From: Panaeolus papilionaceus
Taxonomy: Eukaryota; Basidiomycota; Agaricomycetes; Agaricales
DNA length: 64,000 nt
Assembly: GCA_015501605.1 (NCBI GenBank)
Contig: JADNRZ010000001.1
Location: forward strand, 2,046,001 to 2,110,000
Direction of reading: 5' to 3'
The notes below the pieces were generated by a model. It was not told the DNA's origin and ran no database searches. It worked only from the letters and a program-made list of their open reading frames with translations. The stretch's first letter is position 1; every line of letters begins with the position of its first letter. The translations under genes were made by a program, and so were the position numbers. Below, piece by piece: positions 48,293 through 61,861 of this stretch.

Positions 48293-49722
48293 ATGGAGCG
48301 TATCTCGTCGTCGTCAACGACAATGACCAACTCAATATCTCAACCTCATCAGGCAATTAAATACGTTGCTTTAGCCCAGGAGATCGATATTATCGACGAC
48401 AACTCCGAGAAGGCAGTCTCGGGCAAGAAACGACCACCAGTTTTAGGTCGTCTTTCATCCCCAGTCTTTTCTGCTTCTGCTCCATCTACAGTCACAGAGT
48501 GGACTCCTTATTCTTATTCTCCAGACTCTACTTGTACTCGCTCTCAACCAGCCACTACAGCCTCTCGTTTCTCTAGGAATACACAATCCCCTCATCGCTC
48601 ATCTCACTCTCGTTCTACCCAATCTCCCACATCCTCCGATATGATGGAAATGCTTCGGCCATGGATACCTCTAGTCTTGTACGCATTGACAAGTCTGGCT
48701 TTCGTTGTAGCTTTCGCTCTATATAGAGACGAGCTCTTCACCTGTACGTTGACTTTTTTTACCCCATCATAATTCATCTCCATAGTAATTCTTACTCGAT
48801 CTAATCTTGTTTATTATACAGTCCTTGACGAGCTATCTCTATGGCTGCGCGCAGACGAACAATACGGTCATACTATCCTCTTTTCACTCATCTTCCTCAC
48901 TACCATCCGTAAGTTCCTTCCTGTTTATCCAACATCTCCAAATAAGTCTTGGCTCATTTTTGACGACCTTCCATAGCACCTATACCGCTCTATTCAACTC
49001 TCATTGTCCTTTCTGGTTATACATTCGGCCTATGGACTGGCGCCATCATATCATACTTCGCTGCCCTCTTTGGTGCTATAACCGTTTTCGTCGTATCCAG
49101 GTCCCTCTTTCGTGCTGCCATCGGGAGATGGCTTGCATCATGCGGTACCATCAAGCGCGTCGTTCGTGCTATCGAGAAGCGACCCAAACTGCTCTTCCTT
49201 ATCCGTTTGGCCCCATATCCCTACAACGTCATGAACTGTCTTCTGGCTGCTAGCCCCACCCTAACCCTTCACACTTATACCGTTTGCACTGCTCTTTCCC
49301 TATTCAAGGTCGTTGTTCATACCAGCATCGGTGCCTCTATTCATTCGTTCAAGGAATATCACCAGGCTGCCAAGTCAAAATCAAAGTCCGATCAAGAAAG
49401 TGACACTCATACTCTAGCTCGCCTATCAACAATTGTTGGCGTTTTGCTGTGCGTTCTTATCCTCGTATACCTATCCATTGTTGCACGCCGCGCTGTTGAC
49501 GACGAGCTCGATGATGAGGATGAGGACACTTTTGAACGCAGCGAAGAACGGGTTGCCTTCCTTGCAGATCCTGAGAGCGCTTTAGGCTCAGCATATCCCT
49601 CATCCTTACCCACATCAACTTCAGATGACAGCGGTGGCCGACCAATGGTTCAAGTTCTCAGGGAAGGTGCTGTTCCGTATCGGAATTCATTTGTGGAGGA
49701 GAGGGACCCTTCTTGGCCATGA
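48293..49722 (+). CDS. TVP38: TVP38-type VTT domain protein (Golgi membrane)
   Basis: The start is MERISSSSTTMTNSISQPHQ. A Ser/Thr-rich cytosolic N-terminus of about 120 residues follows, then TM1 (WIPLVLYALTSLAFVVAFAL). Two short introns later comes the VTT/SNARE-associated Golgi core: YGHTILFSLIFLTTIPPIPL, YSTLIVLSGYTFGLWTGAII, SYFAALFGAITVFVVSRSLF and KRPKLLFLIRLAPYPYNVMN, where the RLAPxPxN-like motif is the family hallmark. LHTYTVCTALSLFKVVVHTS and IGASIHSF follow, with a last TM (STIVGVLLCVLILVYLSIVA) and an acidic tail. Tvp38 belongs to the DedA/VTT superfamily, with members acting as lipid scramblases. The ATG at 48293 is used because upstream in-frame ATGs overlap the divergent neighbour. 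Confidence 0.88.
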
Positions 49723-52700
49723 GTTCTTGTCACTCGGGCCTGAATTCATCGACGTCAAAGCAAGCAATTCTTCAATATTCTCCGGTTTCTCCACTGCCAT
49801 CGTTCTCTCTTTATCTCAATTCATTGGGCAAGCGCTGTCCTTCTACTCTCTGTACATCATAATCGTTTCTGTCTTTCTCCTGGGTCATTCATGCCGGCCA
49901 TTGACGTCCACCACAATTTGCGCCCACTCGGATTCGCGACCCAACTACTTATCCGCATCCAGTGATACTCAATTCCACCCCTCGTGCCTTATCAACCGTC
50001 AGTTTGCCTTACTTTTACTTACCGTCATTCATTCCCGCCATCTGTCACTACTTTACATTATCCACACGGTCCTTACTCCCACCCGACGGCCCTCTTAATT
50101 CAAAATGCTACAATTCACGCTAGGTTGATAACCGGCACCTGATGGCACACAAAACCCACCGCACGCGCTTTCAACTACGCGACTCCCACACACCTTTGCC
50201 CGAACATGTATTTAATCATACGTTCTGCTATTTCGACCCTACTTGACACCTCATCCATACGTGGCCAATCTCGCACGTGGGTCAAGACGCCTTGCATGTG
50301 GACTTTCTATCATGCGATCATGCGACTTCGAACGTGCATGCCGGTCTAGAGAACTCCATAGGTGTTTCCCATAAAGTCGGTCCGTCACCGACGGATAGAT
50401 ATTAACATCCACGACATCGCTTGCAAGACTCGCCACATTCTCTAAATATCTCTCATATCCTCATTGCACATCCCTTTTTAGCACTTGAACTTGCATAACC
50501 ATCATCTATGACAACTTCTTCACTTTGAATTCTCAACATTTTCTCCTTCATTGCCTGGACTCTTTTTCTGATCTGGTCTTGCTTTTCATTCCCCATTGTC
50601 CCATGCTTTCACTACCATTACGAACACCTTTTCACTCCCCCTTATCCTATCCTCGTTATATTATTCTCTATTTCTATCGCGTCGTCACCATCAACACCTC
50701 TAACTGACGATCTCCCATCTTTCAGTCATCTTCCCTGGACCTGTTTCTTAGATAGATACAGACCGACTGGCACGCCCTCCCCGTGTTCCCGCAGCACTGT
50801 TTTCTGGGCGTTAAGGTCTCTACTCCCGACCCGAGGTCACTTTTCGGTTTTAAATATGATTGGAAGGGCTCTCGTAGACTGTTTAAATGATTCGCTTACT
50901 GGACTGTTTAGCTATCTTTTTTGCGTATTGTCGTTTATTCCTTTGTGGTTCTCGGTGTCGCTTGATTACTGCCTGGTATGGCTAGTACGGCTACACCTCC
51001 ATCCATACCCATACATTCCACCGACTGGTCTGGCGTACTCACTCACCATCGGCCAAATCCATGCATACACTGGGACTTTTTTTCATGGTGCTCTTCTTTT
51101 TCCACAACCAAAATCTTTTTGTATTTGTATTTATCAGGGTTTCTCATTTTATTTCTTCTCTTACATCTTGTCGACAATTTTGGGTCAATAAAGTAGCAAA
51201 ATTTGTTTCTTTGTTGAAGATACACTTACAAGGAGGACACAAGTTGCAAATACTGCGAGTGCTGTGAGGCCTCTTGACCAGGTCTATTCGGACACCGGAC
51301 CGCCAATGTATGGTTGCTCTCTTATGAATGAAGGCTTCATGAAGCTATAATAAACGCCTCCGCGAAGCTAACCATCGTAGCAAAACTCCATTTCCGCACA
51401 AGATATGACATGGTTTGGTGTATCTTACCGACTATTCATCGTCGCCGAAACAGGGCGCCATACTTGAGCCCCACACGCTATCGAGACCCGGATGTTCCAC
51501 CAGGCAATTTCAAGAAAATTGCTGAGCAATATCGAAAACAGGGCTGAACCCTTATGTGTAACTATGTTCAATGTGTACCAGGATTCGGGGGGTCAGGATT
51601 CATCCTCTGAAGGGCCAGCGAAATGCTTATTTTCGTCGGTGGCGCCCCACAGGATGTCATTAGTCCCCTAGGTGAATAGCTTGAATAGCCGTAGCTGTCT
51701 GCGGTGGTCAGGATGTGGAGTGACACCTAAGGGTTGCTGACCAGTGACCTCCACCGCCCTGCACCTACATCAACGTCCCTTAAAGCGAAATTTGTTTTTC
51801 ACCATTCGCAAAAAGAGCAAATAAGTGGGGACGGCGTGTGCATATTTCGAAATCCAGAGTTCAGAGCCAGCTCGTTGGATAAGCCACGGCCACCTCGAGG
51901 CTCGTCCTATTAGGTCAAGTTGAAAAGTGAATTAAATTCACCTACACCGTTGTCCACTTGTGACTTTCCTGCTATGACGGGGATAACGAGATCATTTAAC
52001 CTTACCCAGAGCTCCGATCAAGCCAGACACGCGCTAAATTGTCGAACAGAAAGAAATACGTAGTGTAATAAGGGTAGCGTGTTCTTACATATGTATTCGA
52101 CAGGATCCATCCAAACCTACACGCATTCAGCTTTGTCAGTGTGAAGTGGCTCGGAACATACAAAAAGGCCTCACCAATGGAGAAGTGGAGAAAAGGAAAG
52201 AAATTTTTCGAGGGGGTTCGTAACGAAATACGTTCAGTCAGTAATCCATTGAAACAAAGACGACCAGCCTTTGTGAGTCACGGCACTGCATCTACGTGTG
52301 CTCAGGCTGCCACACACAATGATACCGACTGAGTGGCCAACTCGTTTGGGTGATCGAATATTTGAGATTGCAGAATGTTCCAACGACTGATTGGAGGAAG
52401 TAAACAGGAGGTTTGGAACGGCATGACCCCATAATCAGTATCATTGTTGTCGTCGTGTAAGCACACAAGCACAAGTACGTGTACACTCTAAGCTCGTGTG
52501 CCATGCACTGGGGGATAACCACATGTAGTAAGGAATGTAATAGTCGTGTTTGATTGTTCTCTTACTCCCCGGTTCAGTCTATTTCATTGAAACAAGATTG
52601 GGAATGGAAATTAAAGCGGCAGTAGACTTCTGCCATTCGGGCCCACTCTACGAGCGCAACGCCGCAGAAAAAAAGGTCTGCCCTCTTGCCCATCATTGTG

Positions 52701-55700
52701 CATAAAATGAAGTTATCTTGTGTGAGTGACGGATGATGTCCAAGTGCAAACATTGCCACGGGCCTTTTTATTAACTGATAAACAAAGATCTGGGTTTACA
52801 GGGTAAAAAGCTCTGATTAGAGCTCCTTCGAACCTTGAAAGGCGCACAGCGATCATTCGCCTGGCTAAATACAAACTGTCTGGTGCTCATATCAGCCCAC
52901 TTCGATGGTCCAGGGGACTTCATATTCTAAGAAATAGAAAAAACCAACTCACGCAGCCTGAGGAGATCTTCGTGCCACCTCGTGTCGCCCTAATTGAAAG
53001 TCCATCCACAAGACGCTAGCTATTTTCGGAACAACTCGAACCCGACTTGTCGTTTATTCTGGACAAGAAGCCCTGGTATGCCCTCTTCCAGACAGTATAA
53101 ACGAAACCGATAAACGAGATAAAAGGGTGATTATCACTGATGGGCGAATGTAAATGGCAATAATCCCTCGATCGCTGCCTTCTCGGGAATAAGGGGTTCG
53201 AATGAATGACCGTTCTTGGTCTGCGCGAGTAACTCGAGTAACACGTCTAAGCACGCGCGAGGCGTCGACCATGCTTCATGGGGCTCGACCCTTAAAGGGG
53301 GATATGGAATGGATCAGCCAAATAGGCTTTTCGTGAGATGGACCAAGACGTGGCCATCCCTTCTGAGTCTGAATACTTGAGGCCCGAGGTTCGTGTCGGG
53401 TATCGCCATCGGACTGGACAATGAGTCAACGGTTGCGTGAGTAAGTAAGTGTTTGGACCTTTTCCAGCTGAAGCTTGCCTTTGAACGGATAGATATAGCG
53501 AGACGGAACAAAGCATAGCGATGGACCGACAGCTTATGCAATTGTCTATAATCCAACACTCCAGGATTGGTAGTGAAGCAATACCTAGTGGTAACTGGAC
53601 GTGGACTGGGTACTTGGCCACTCGATAGTAAGCTCGAATACTATTCCTATGAACATCGCGGGTCCATATAATGCTTCGAAGATACCCGATCTCAAGATAA
53701 TCGTTCAAACATGAGTTGGTGGACAATGAAGATTTAGGGGCTGCTACAACCCGGGAACCTTCTCAGTGATGGGATTTGCGTAGTCGATCGAATCTCCATG
53801 GCCTCGGATAATTTCCAGAGTAATGACGAGCCGCCCTGTTGCTCAACGTTTAACGGCGTCTCAATGACCAACAGACATAAGTTAAACTCAATTCACGCTT
53901 TCGAGGGGTCGAGTGAAACCTTGAAGGATTGCGTTTAGCTTGAAAAACGCCTATTGAACAACGCCTATCGAACAGGTGCTGATACTTCCGAAACGATCTT
54001 TGTGTGACGGAGTAGAAAATAATCCTAGTTGCTAGCACGAACGGTTGGTTGGCCAAAGTTGTTGTTCGAGAAATCAACCGGAACGCAGGTCGAATTAGTG
54101 CGGCTTAAGGTAGATGTGTGGAGGATCAGTAGCAGCAGCAAATGCTATGAAGTATGCCTCGACCACTCAGTCATCTTGGCTAATTAGTAACGGTGCCCTA
54201 TGTAATCGAGTTATATTTTTAGAGCATATTGTGATTGGTGAAATCTTCTTTAAGATGGGCGGTTGATCACCGGATCTTTGCAATTGTTTTTGTGTGGTCA
54301 ACTTATCCTACAGTTATCCAAAGCTTTCGATGGGCGTGTGTGGTGTACATATCCAATCGTGTTTGAGTCGAGATATGCAGGATAGATTCGACAGCTGCCG
54401 CATGGACTAAAATACGAAAGTCGGAGATGTTTTGTTTGTCACCTTGCTGCTTGAATAGACCTAGTGTATCTGGGATGCATCATAACCTCAACGACCTCGT
54501 TGGTAGAAAAATAAGCCAGGAGGGGGAAGGAAACGTTGCTGAATCCCTAGCACCTTTTGACCTTGTGAACACCCAAGACACGTTCAGAGCCGAGAGGCGG
54601 AAGTATATTAGATGGGGCTATGGCAAAAGTAAGGTCAAATAAAGGGGATTAGTGGAAGGCTATACGCATAAAGTGAGGATAAATGACCTCGATAAGTATT
54701 GAGTTGGGTGTTATGATAAGATAAGATATATAAAGTGGGGGGGTAGGATAGGAAAGGGGGGGTACTAAAGTGTAAACAAACCATAGTACCCCCTTTTCCT
54801 ATTATGACGAAGTGATTGCTGGTGCTTCCGATCAGAAGTTCTGTTGGAATCTAAAATGTCGATCTAATCTGGCTCCCTCGGTCAAGATCAAGATCGACTA
54901 TTGGGGTTCATGACTGTTTGTATTTCGTCTTAGTTTATGTATCGACATTTCCTCACCCTTGACTTATCCTTTGCAAGTCTCGACGCACTCTCTTATACCT
55001 ATTGCTCCCTCCAACGTCTTATTGGTTCCATAAACTCAAATAAAAATCACCCTTCGATAATTCTCTGTTAACCAACACCACCATCACTATTGAAGTCTTT
55101 TGGATTAGAAAATCAATACGACGATGACATATCTACGACAGTACCCAATCAACACTAACACCTACATTGTATAGCTGACATATGACAGCATATCTAAGCA
55201 TTCGAATTTCGCGATTTGAAACCGAATCCGTATGTACTTGCTTAGCACCTCGTCTTGACTCTTGAGTTAAGTATCTCTTGATCCCCGCGGCACTTGCCGC
55301 CCCAGTCGATTGATGCTCATGACTTGACCATGACATAGCATATGGGTCAGCTGCCAGTTTTGCTTTCGCAGGCAAGGCGATGGGCCGTCGGCCCACCAAA
55401 GCTTGTCATTCCATTCGGCTACTTACTTGAATACTCCATGCTCGAAAGGCGTCAATGACAATCACAAATGTCATCTCCCTCTGCCAACATCAAGGACAGC
55501 AGCAGTCGTCCGCAACCGTCATTCAACTTTTTCGGTTGTCATAAATGTTCAGCTCAATTTTCATTGAATGAAACATTACCAATAGCTCGAAACAATTTAG
55601 ACATCTGGTTATGGTTACGACCTGTGTTAATAGTACAACCGAATGAATGTGACCAGCAGCACCCTCGTTTTTCAACTGATATGTTCCAGGGTTCAGTGGC

Positions 55701-58700
55701 ATTTTTCACAACGTGTCAAAGGACGATACGAAAAACGTTTATCCCAAAGTAACCGTGTTCTAGCCCACTGAAAAAAGAGACATCATGGATGCAATACCGG
55801 CAGCTAGGTTTCCCCCCCGCGTTGAGTGTCGCTAAAATCGACCATTTCGGAAATACCTCTGTGTTCTGAATCGACGAAAACCACCCCATCCAACACTTGA
55901 GTGGGAATGTAATCCAGAGGCCGCTCCGATGACACCCTTGCAGGGTAAGTCTGGGAAAAACGATAACATGTCACAACAAGTTAGGCCTTTAGGACCGATT
56001 GTCAAAGATATCATAGATTGAATCGCAATCGGCACTATAACGCTCATGGATGTACGCCAAGGGATAAACGAGCCTGATTTCCACCCTTAGCGTGCAGCAC
56101 GTTTTTCTGCCTATTTTATCATAGCCAACAACCCTGACATTGATAGTGGGGATCAGTTATCAAGGTCAACGTCTGAGAAGCGACCCACCTATATCGACAC
56201 CGCAAGGGGCCAATATTCGATGCTAATCTTTTCGAAGCCCAAATAAATGCGGGGTAGGAAGGGAAGATGATTGACCTGTTGATTTCAGTAGGAAGAAATA
56301 ATCTCCGAGATTCGAAATGTATATCATCTTCAAACCCATTCAATAGATTTTCCTCTCCCTCGTGGATAGTGCAAGTCATGCGTCCGACGGAATGGTGGAA
56401 AAGACGGATAACAATTTGCAATACTGCACGTCCCAAGGATTATCTCATCCGCCGATAAAATGAATGGTTCGTTGGTTTATATATCCCGCGACATATCTCC
56501 TCAGTGCATTTTGGGTGTCAGACCACTTACCCTGAATAATTTCGGATAACCGTTACGGTAGTCGTGGAGCAAGTCATTTTCCAGGTGTGAAAAACGGTTT
56601 TTACAGCGGAATCACATACGACATCATCTAATGTAAAATTCGGACAAGGGAGTGATTAAGCTTGTTTCTGAATAAAGGTATAAAGAACATCTACTATGTA
56701 AGACTAACAGAGGTAGAAACCTTTGTTTATACTCTTGAACAAAGAAACGGGATATGTTCCACGTAGATAACTAAACAAACTCTGCAGAAATGATGTGTGT
56801 GTGAGATGCCGAAGGCTGAATGGGGATCTGGCAGAGATGGCGCTAGACAAAGCAAGAGTGTGAGCGCAACATTATTTCCCAGATAACCATCTGAGGATGT
56901 ACTGTGTCTCTTTTTTGAGTTGGGTTATGTCTGGTTTACATGTTAGTCGACGGTAACATATCCTCGCCACTCTCGGTGCTACATTGGTCACCCGATAGCC
57001 TGACATACCCTTGATCGAGGCATCTAGCGTATTCTCCCTTTTAGCGTTGGCACAAAAGGCAGAGTTTTATGCAGCCTTAGAGACATTTTAAGAGGGCTTG
57101 TGGCAGAGAGTTAAATTAACGTGCCACTCTTGTATGATTAACCAGCTTCTGCGGCGCTAGATCTGCTTCTCTGTCGGACCAGCATGTTTATGTTGAGCAA
57201 CCATTTATGATGTAAACCGAGCGCTCAAATCTCGTTTGCTGCATCAATCGCATCACTTATTGTACTAATCCCTCTCAGGCATCTCTTCAAAAAATTCTCT
57301 GATAGTGATGAATGATACGGTGAGAGTGCGCACTGATCTTGTATATATATTTTTGCTTTGTATGCCCAAAGCAATCGAAAGTTCCGAGAGAAAAAAAAAA
57401 CCGAAGGTTTGATGGTTTGACATCTGCACACGTTTTGACGACAAGACGACATTAGTGCACGGACATCTCTCATGTCAGACGGAATTACAGGTAGCAAAAG
57501 CCTAAGCAGCACCTGGATAACGAAAGCGTGCGGATAATTAACCCCGCGCGCGCGACTGTGATAAATGCACGTCAACGTCCTATGCCTACAGTTGCCTTTA
57601 CCAACAAGCTGCCTATCTATCATTTGTAACTTAGTCTACGACTCTCGAGCATTGTCCCCCCCTGAGTGATTTCCCCGAGACAGCATCAGACAAGAGCTAT
57701 GAATACGCTCGAAGAGCACACGGCTCCTCGACATGACATATCTCACTGATTGCTCGCGTTGGCATCAACAATCGCTTTGAGCGAGGATCGCACTGGGTGG
57801 TGTTCGTTGTTTTTCCATCCCTAAAAGCGTATCGAGGCGATGCATAATACTGCTACCCCAGCTTGGTGTGCTCTCGTCTGTCGGTGGATTCGATTACCCA
57901 AAGGACAGAACGCATTCAGCCTTCCAGCACAGCAATCTAATCTTGTCACTGATTCGAGCTCAGCAGACATATCAAAGACCCCAGACCAGGAATCATTTCC
58001 CGCCTGTCCTATTCATGTCTTGTCACCATCAAGGGGGTGGTTCTTTATGCTATGTTGACCCGGGGAAGGTATGATGGGTGCAGTGATGTTACTGCGCCTC
58101 TGGATGACTGATTCAGTGGCGAAACAGCCACGCAGTCACGCCTTGAGATGACTAGTGACTAGTGACTGTTGACGCATTGACGGGATTCATTGATGCTGCT
58201 GACATTCGCTCCATGAAAATGCTAGCAATAGGGTCGAACACAAGTGATATACATATGTTGCGAGATTTTGGCAGGGCTAACGGTGTATGTCAAAGCACAT
58301 GCAAACGACATTGAGTCAAAGTATCAATTTTGGTGCCAGTGAATATAGTTCGACTTGGCGCCCGAGGCTCTGGACTATAATAGAAAATTGTATTAGATAG
58401 ACATTAGATATGGAATAGCAAATCGAAACGATTGTGCTGCGAAATCAGACTTGCATGGATCTACCGGAGAGGGACAAGCCCAGAGTCTAAATTTAAGCAC
58501 TGATACAACTGAGAGATACGCTTTGTTGGCTATGGAAAAGGAGGATCCGACACGCAGTCATCCGCACCCATATGCAGTTAAACTTCTCGAAAGTTCCGAA
58601 TGAAAAACGTCTACATAATCATCGTGATGAAAAAAAGTGGGCATTCTGGAGTGGTGGTAGTGAGCGGGTGAAAAATCAAAGACCACTCCATCGGACCATC

Positions 58701-59586
58701 GTTCTTCAATGCAGCACCAACAGTGCGGCCGCTTTGAGAACGATTAGATGGAGATGAAAAGTGCACGAGTCTCCGTGCGTATGTAAAAGGAAATAATCAG
58801 CACAAATACGCGTGCGTGCGTGGAGCGGGCGAGGACCACCGAAGTAACCAAAGTGTGTAAATGGTATCCGGGGGTACGATTGGGGTAATCAGTTTTCGCC
58901 GTATTGCACCGCGAATCGGCAGTGTTGTTGCTTTGGGTACACATGGATTTCAAGTCTAGAGTCGATGGGTAGACGATGGCTAAGCAAACATTAGTGCAAC
59001 GTCGTCGCGACTCTTGCGTGATCGGGTCTGAAAAAAGTTGTTCAAGAGTAGGAGCATCTACAAAAATTTGTTTGTTTATTCGGTGCCATGGGTGACATGA
59101 TCATAACTGGTATGTAGGTCGCAAAATGCTAAAAAGGATGGGACATTGGCAAGATATAACGTGAGCGGGTACACACAAAAGTGCTGCTGTTAATTTTTGA
59201 ATAGAAAAAAATAACTACAAAACGTAAGCCCCAAGGAAGTCCAAAAAATATGCAGACGCGGAAAACGTGAATGCGAGAGACGATTGAGTATTCGATATGA
59301 TTGAAGTATGTGATACAGGATGAGGGGGATCCGGGTAACGGTCGAGTGTGTCGTGATGCATGATGGTAGCGTACAAGTGTGGTGAGGGATATGGATCAAA
59401 CTGCCAAGGGGTATCGAGGATTAAAAAAGAGGGAGAAAAGAAAAGAGCACGATGGAGAATAGAAAAGCAGCAGAGTCCAGCCAGGAATACAGACGATAGA
59501 CAAAATAAAATAAAAAGCAAATATCAGAGCGAAGAGCCGGGTACAAAACAGGAAAGCAGGCAATCGAGCTGTATCGGGGTCCGCGT
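49723..59586. other. Gene-poor block of about 9.9 kb
   Basis: I find no supported gene. Open frames are short and motif-free. The part at 50440-51250 is strongly pyrimidine-rich on the plus strand, as in fungal leaders, and has a small frame at 50978-51196 with no recognised motif. An inverted repeat lies at 54750-54800. A tandem TGACTAG run lies at 58149-58166. No transposase, reverse transcriptase or terminal repeat is recognised. The end (about 59200-59586) should be the 3' flank of the HSF-type gene. Confidence 0.5.
54750..54800. repeat. Inverted repeat with G/C-rich arms
   Basis: The left arm at 54750-54767 (AGGAAAGGGGGGGTACTA) and the right arm at 54784-54800 (complement of AGGAAAAGGGGGTACTA) differ only in run lengths of A and G. 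The spacer is 16 bases. It could be a transposon end pair, a hairpin in an RNA, or a replication slippage product. Confidence 0.7.
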
Positions 59587-61576
59587 CTAGAGATCACCGC
59601 CAACCTTTGTGTAATGATGGTGAGTAAGATGTTCGTTCATCTGAACGAACCCAAAATCGGGCGAAACTAAAACGGGGAAAGAAAGGTGAAAAATGGATTG
59701 GAGGTGCAAATCGTTTGAAAGACTTACATCGATTGATATCGGTTTCGCCGTTGTAGTTTTCTGGCACCGGCGGCGTGTTCGCCTGCGATGAAGAAGTGTG
59801 CGACGCAGCCGAGATACTTGACGTCGAAGTGGAAGGACGAACATTCCTATGACCTCCCCAGCCGTTGGTGTCTGCCATCGAGTCTGTGTGTGACATAGCA
59901 GAGTATGCAAACTCGGCCTGCGAGTTGCTAAAACCATATGCGGCGTTGGCGTTGCTATCCACGGAAGGCAATTGAATCATGCTCCGCACACGCGGGATGC
60001 CAGGAGTCGATTGATGATCGTCGATCGGTTGTGGGGACGAGGACGGTCGCTGTTGGTCATTATGATCGTATGGGCTGGGATAAGGACTCATGGCTTGACT
60101 ATGGCGGCGTGCGCGACGTATGCTAAGCGTACCGGGATTAAAACTAGATTTTGAGGAAGTCGGACGCGCAGGTGAAATGGGCCGGTGGTGGCTCGAACTC
60201 GGCCGCGAATATTCGTCCTGGTAAGGCATAGACGATACCGACGACATGGAATACCCGGTTGTTGGTCTACTGTCCGGGGATAACGAAGACGCACTGTGTT
60301 CACCCTGCATGGGCATCGATGAGAAAGGGGATGCGTAGTTGGTGTTGATGGTTGGCGTTGGTCGTGAATAGCCATTGCTACTAGGATTGAGAAGAGACGA
60401 CAGGCTTCCGTTATGACTGGACGAATTCGGGTTGTTGAATGACCAGTTGTTTTGTTCTGGGTAGGAAGTGTATTGTGAAGAATTGACGACGATATCTCGA
60501 TTCGAATTAGCATAAGTAGGCATGTGGTGGTAATTTGAACTTGGAGTTTCTTCCGCTGGAGTTAGGGGGTGGAGGGTGTGAGGAGAGTGGTTGTAAATGG
60601 TGTTTTGTGAGATGTGAGGTGGGTCAGAGGGGACCATGAGAGGAGGAAGTGCGGACCGGGAATAGCTGGTACCCCAACCTGCGGGACTACCCTGAGCTAG
60701 GGGCGTGAAAGAGCCTGGAGCAGAAAAGCCCCGGGCACGGCCAACTGAACCAGCACCGGATACCAACTTGTGAGAAGGATGGGATAAGTTGGATGGGACT
60801 GTGAGTGGAACAGGACCCATTCCAATTGCGGAACGTGGTGGAGGTATCGAGGATTGATCTTGAGAATCTCGTTTTCTTGGTTTTGGAAGACGAGGTGGAA
60901 CACGGCGCTTAAAATTAGCCACAACTTCCGGCGGAGAATGACGATTGAGAGTTGGATGAGCTGGATAAAGGAGAGTAAAAATAAAAATGAAATGAAATGA
61001 GTGCACGTTGGTAATAGATCGAATGAAACTTACACCAAGTGCTGGCATCTGGGTCGTCGATAGCTGGGTCAACATTTCTGAGGTTTACTTTACGCATGAA
61101 ACCATAAATCTGTAAAATTTGTACAAAGATTATTTCGAAACGAAAGAAAACGAAAAAAAGAGAGTTGACGTACGTTTAGTTGCCGAGAGAAGCTGGCGAA
61201 TCTTGATTGACGGTAAATACTAGGAAGGACATGGAGAGCGAGTTGTTCTGGTCTTTCTACGATGATATGTTCTCCTGCTGGATCCCATCGAATCATATGG
61301 TGATTTTCTGGTCGTTCGAGGAGACTTTTATTTAAATCGAATTGAATGAATGATTAAAAGAATGTTGATGATAATGATGAAAGAGACATACGCGTATAGT
61401 TTTGTTAGAAAAGTAGCTTGTGGTTTTGCGTCTGATTTCTGAGGAATTGAATCGAGCTTTTCATGGTCAACTGGCTGTTCGTTGTTCTCGTCTGAAGAGT
61501 TGTTTGAAGAAGGGGGATAAGAGTTTGGGTAAGAGTTGGTTCTGTGGGGATAGGATGGAGGGTATAGATCAGCCAT
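59587..61576 (-). CDS. HSF-type DNA-binding transcription factor
   Basis: The start is MADLYPPSYPHRTNSYPNSY at 61576. The HSF domain spans the first introns: KPQATFLTKLYA, LLERPENHHMIRWDPAGEH, then IIVERPEQLALHVLPSIYRQ and SRFASFSRQLN, the recognition helix, IYGFMRKVNLRNVDPAIDD, and WSHPTLNRHSPPEVVANFKR. The rest (about 400 residues) is disordered, rich in Ser, Pro, Asn and Tyr. A last short exon ends the protein as FGFVQMNEHLTHHHYTKVGG plus DL and TAG at 59587-59589. There is no leucine-zipper trimerisation block right after the domain, unlike classic HSF1, so it may bind as a monomer or belong to the Sfl1/Mga1-like side of the family. A role in stress or development is possible but not shown. 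Confidence 0.88.
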
Positions 61577-61861
61577 TGTTGGAGGGATGTGTAGTTTGTG
61601 GAATTCAAGGTATTTCAATAGTTGACGGTGGAGATGGGGAGAGTTCCGAAATACGTAAAGGCGACTTTATTTGGCAGGGTCGAGATGGCTCTCTCTCGAA
61701 TGTAAGACGGGCTATTAATGCGACTTTTATGGCCACACATATGTTATCCAATATAAGATCTCAGATACCCGAGGCGCCGAGGTATATTATTTTATTATTT
61801 TTATTATTATGTATATATTATAAACAAACCCCCTCTTTATATATATCTATTCTATTATATT

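Noticed and set aside
58149..58166. Tandem TGACTAG repeat
   Set aside because: Too short to claim function; it is only two and a half units.
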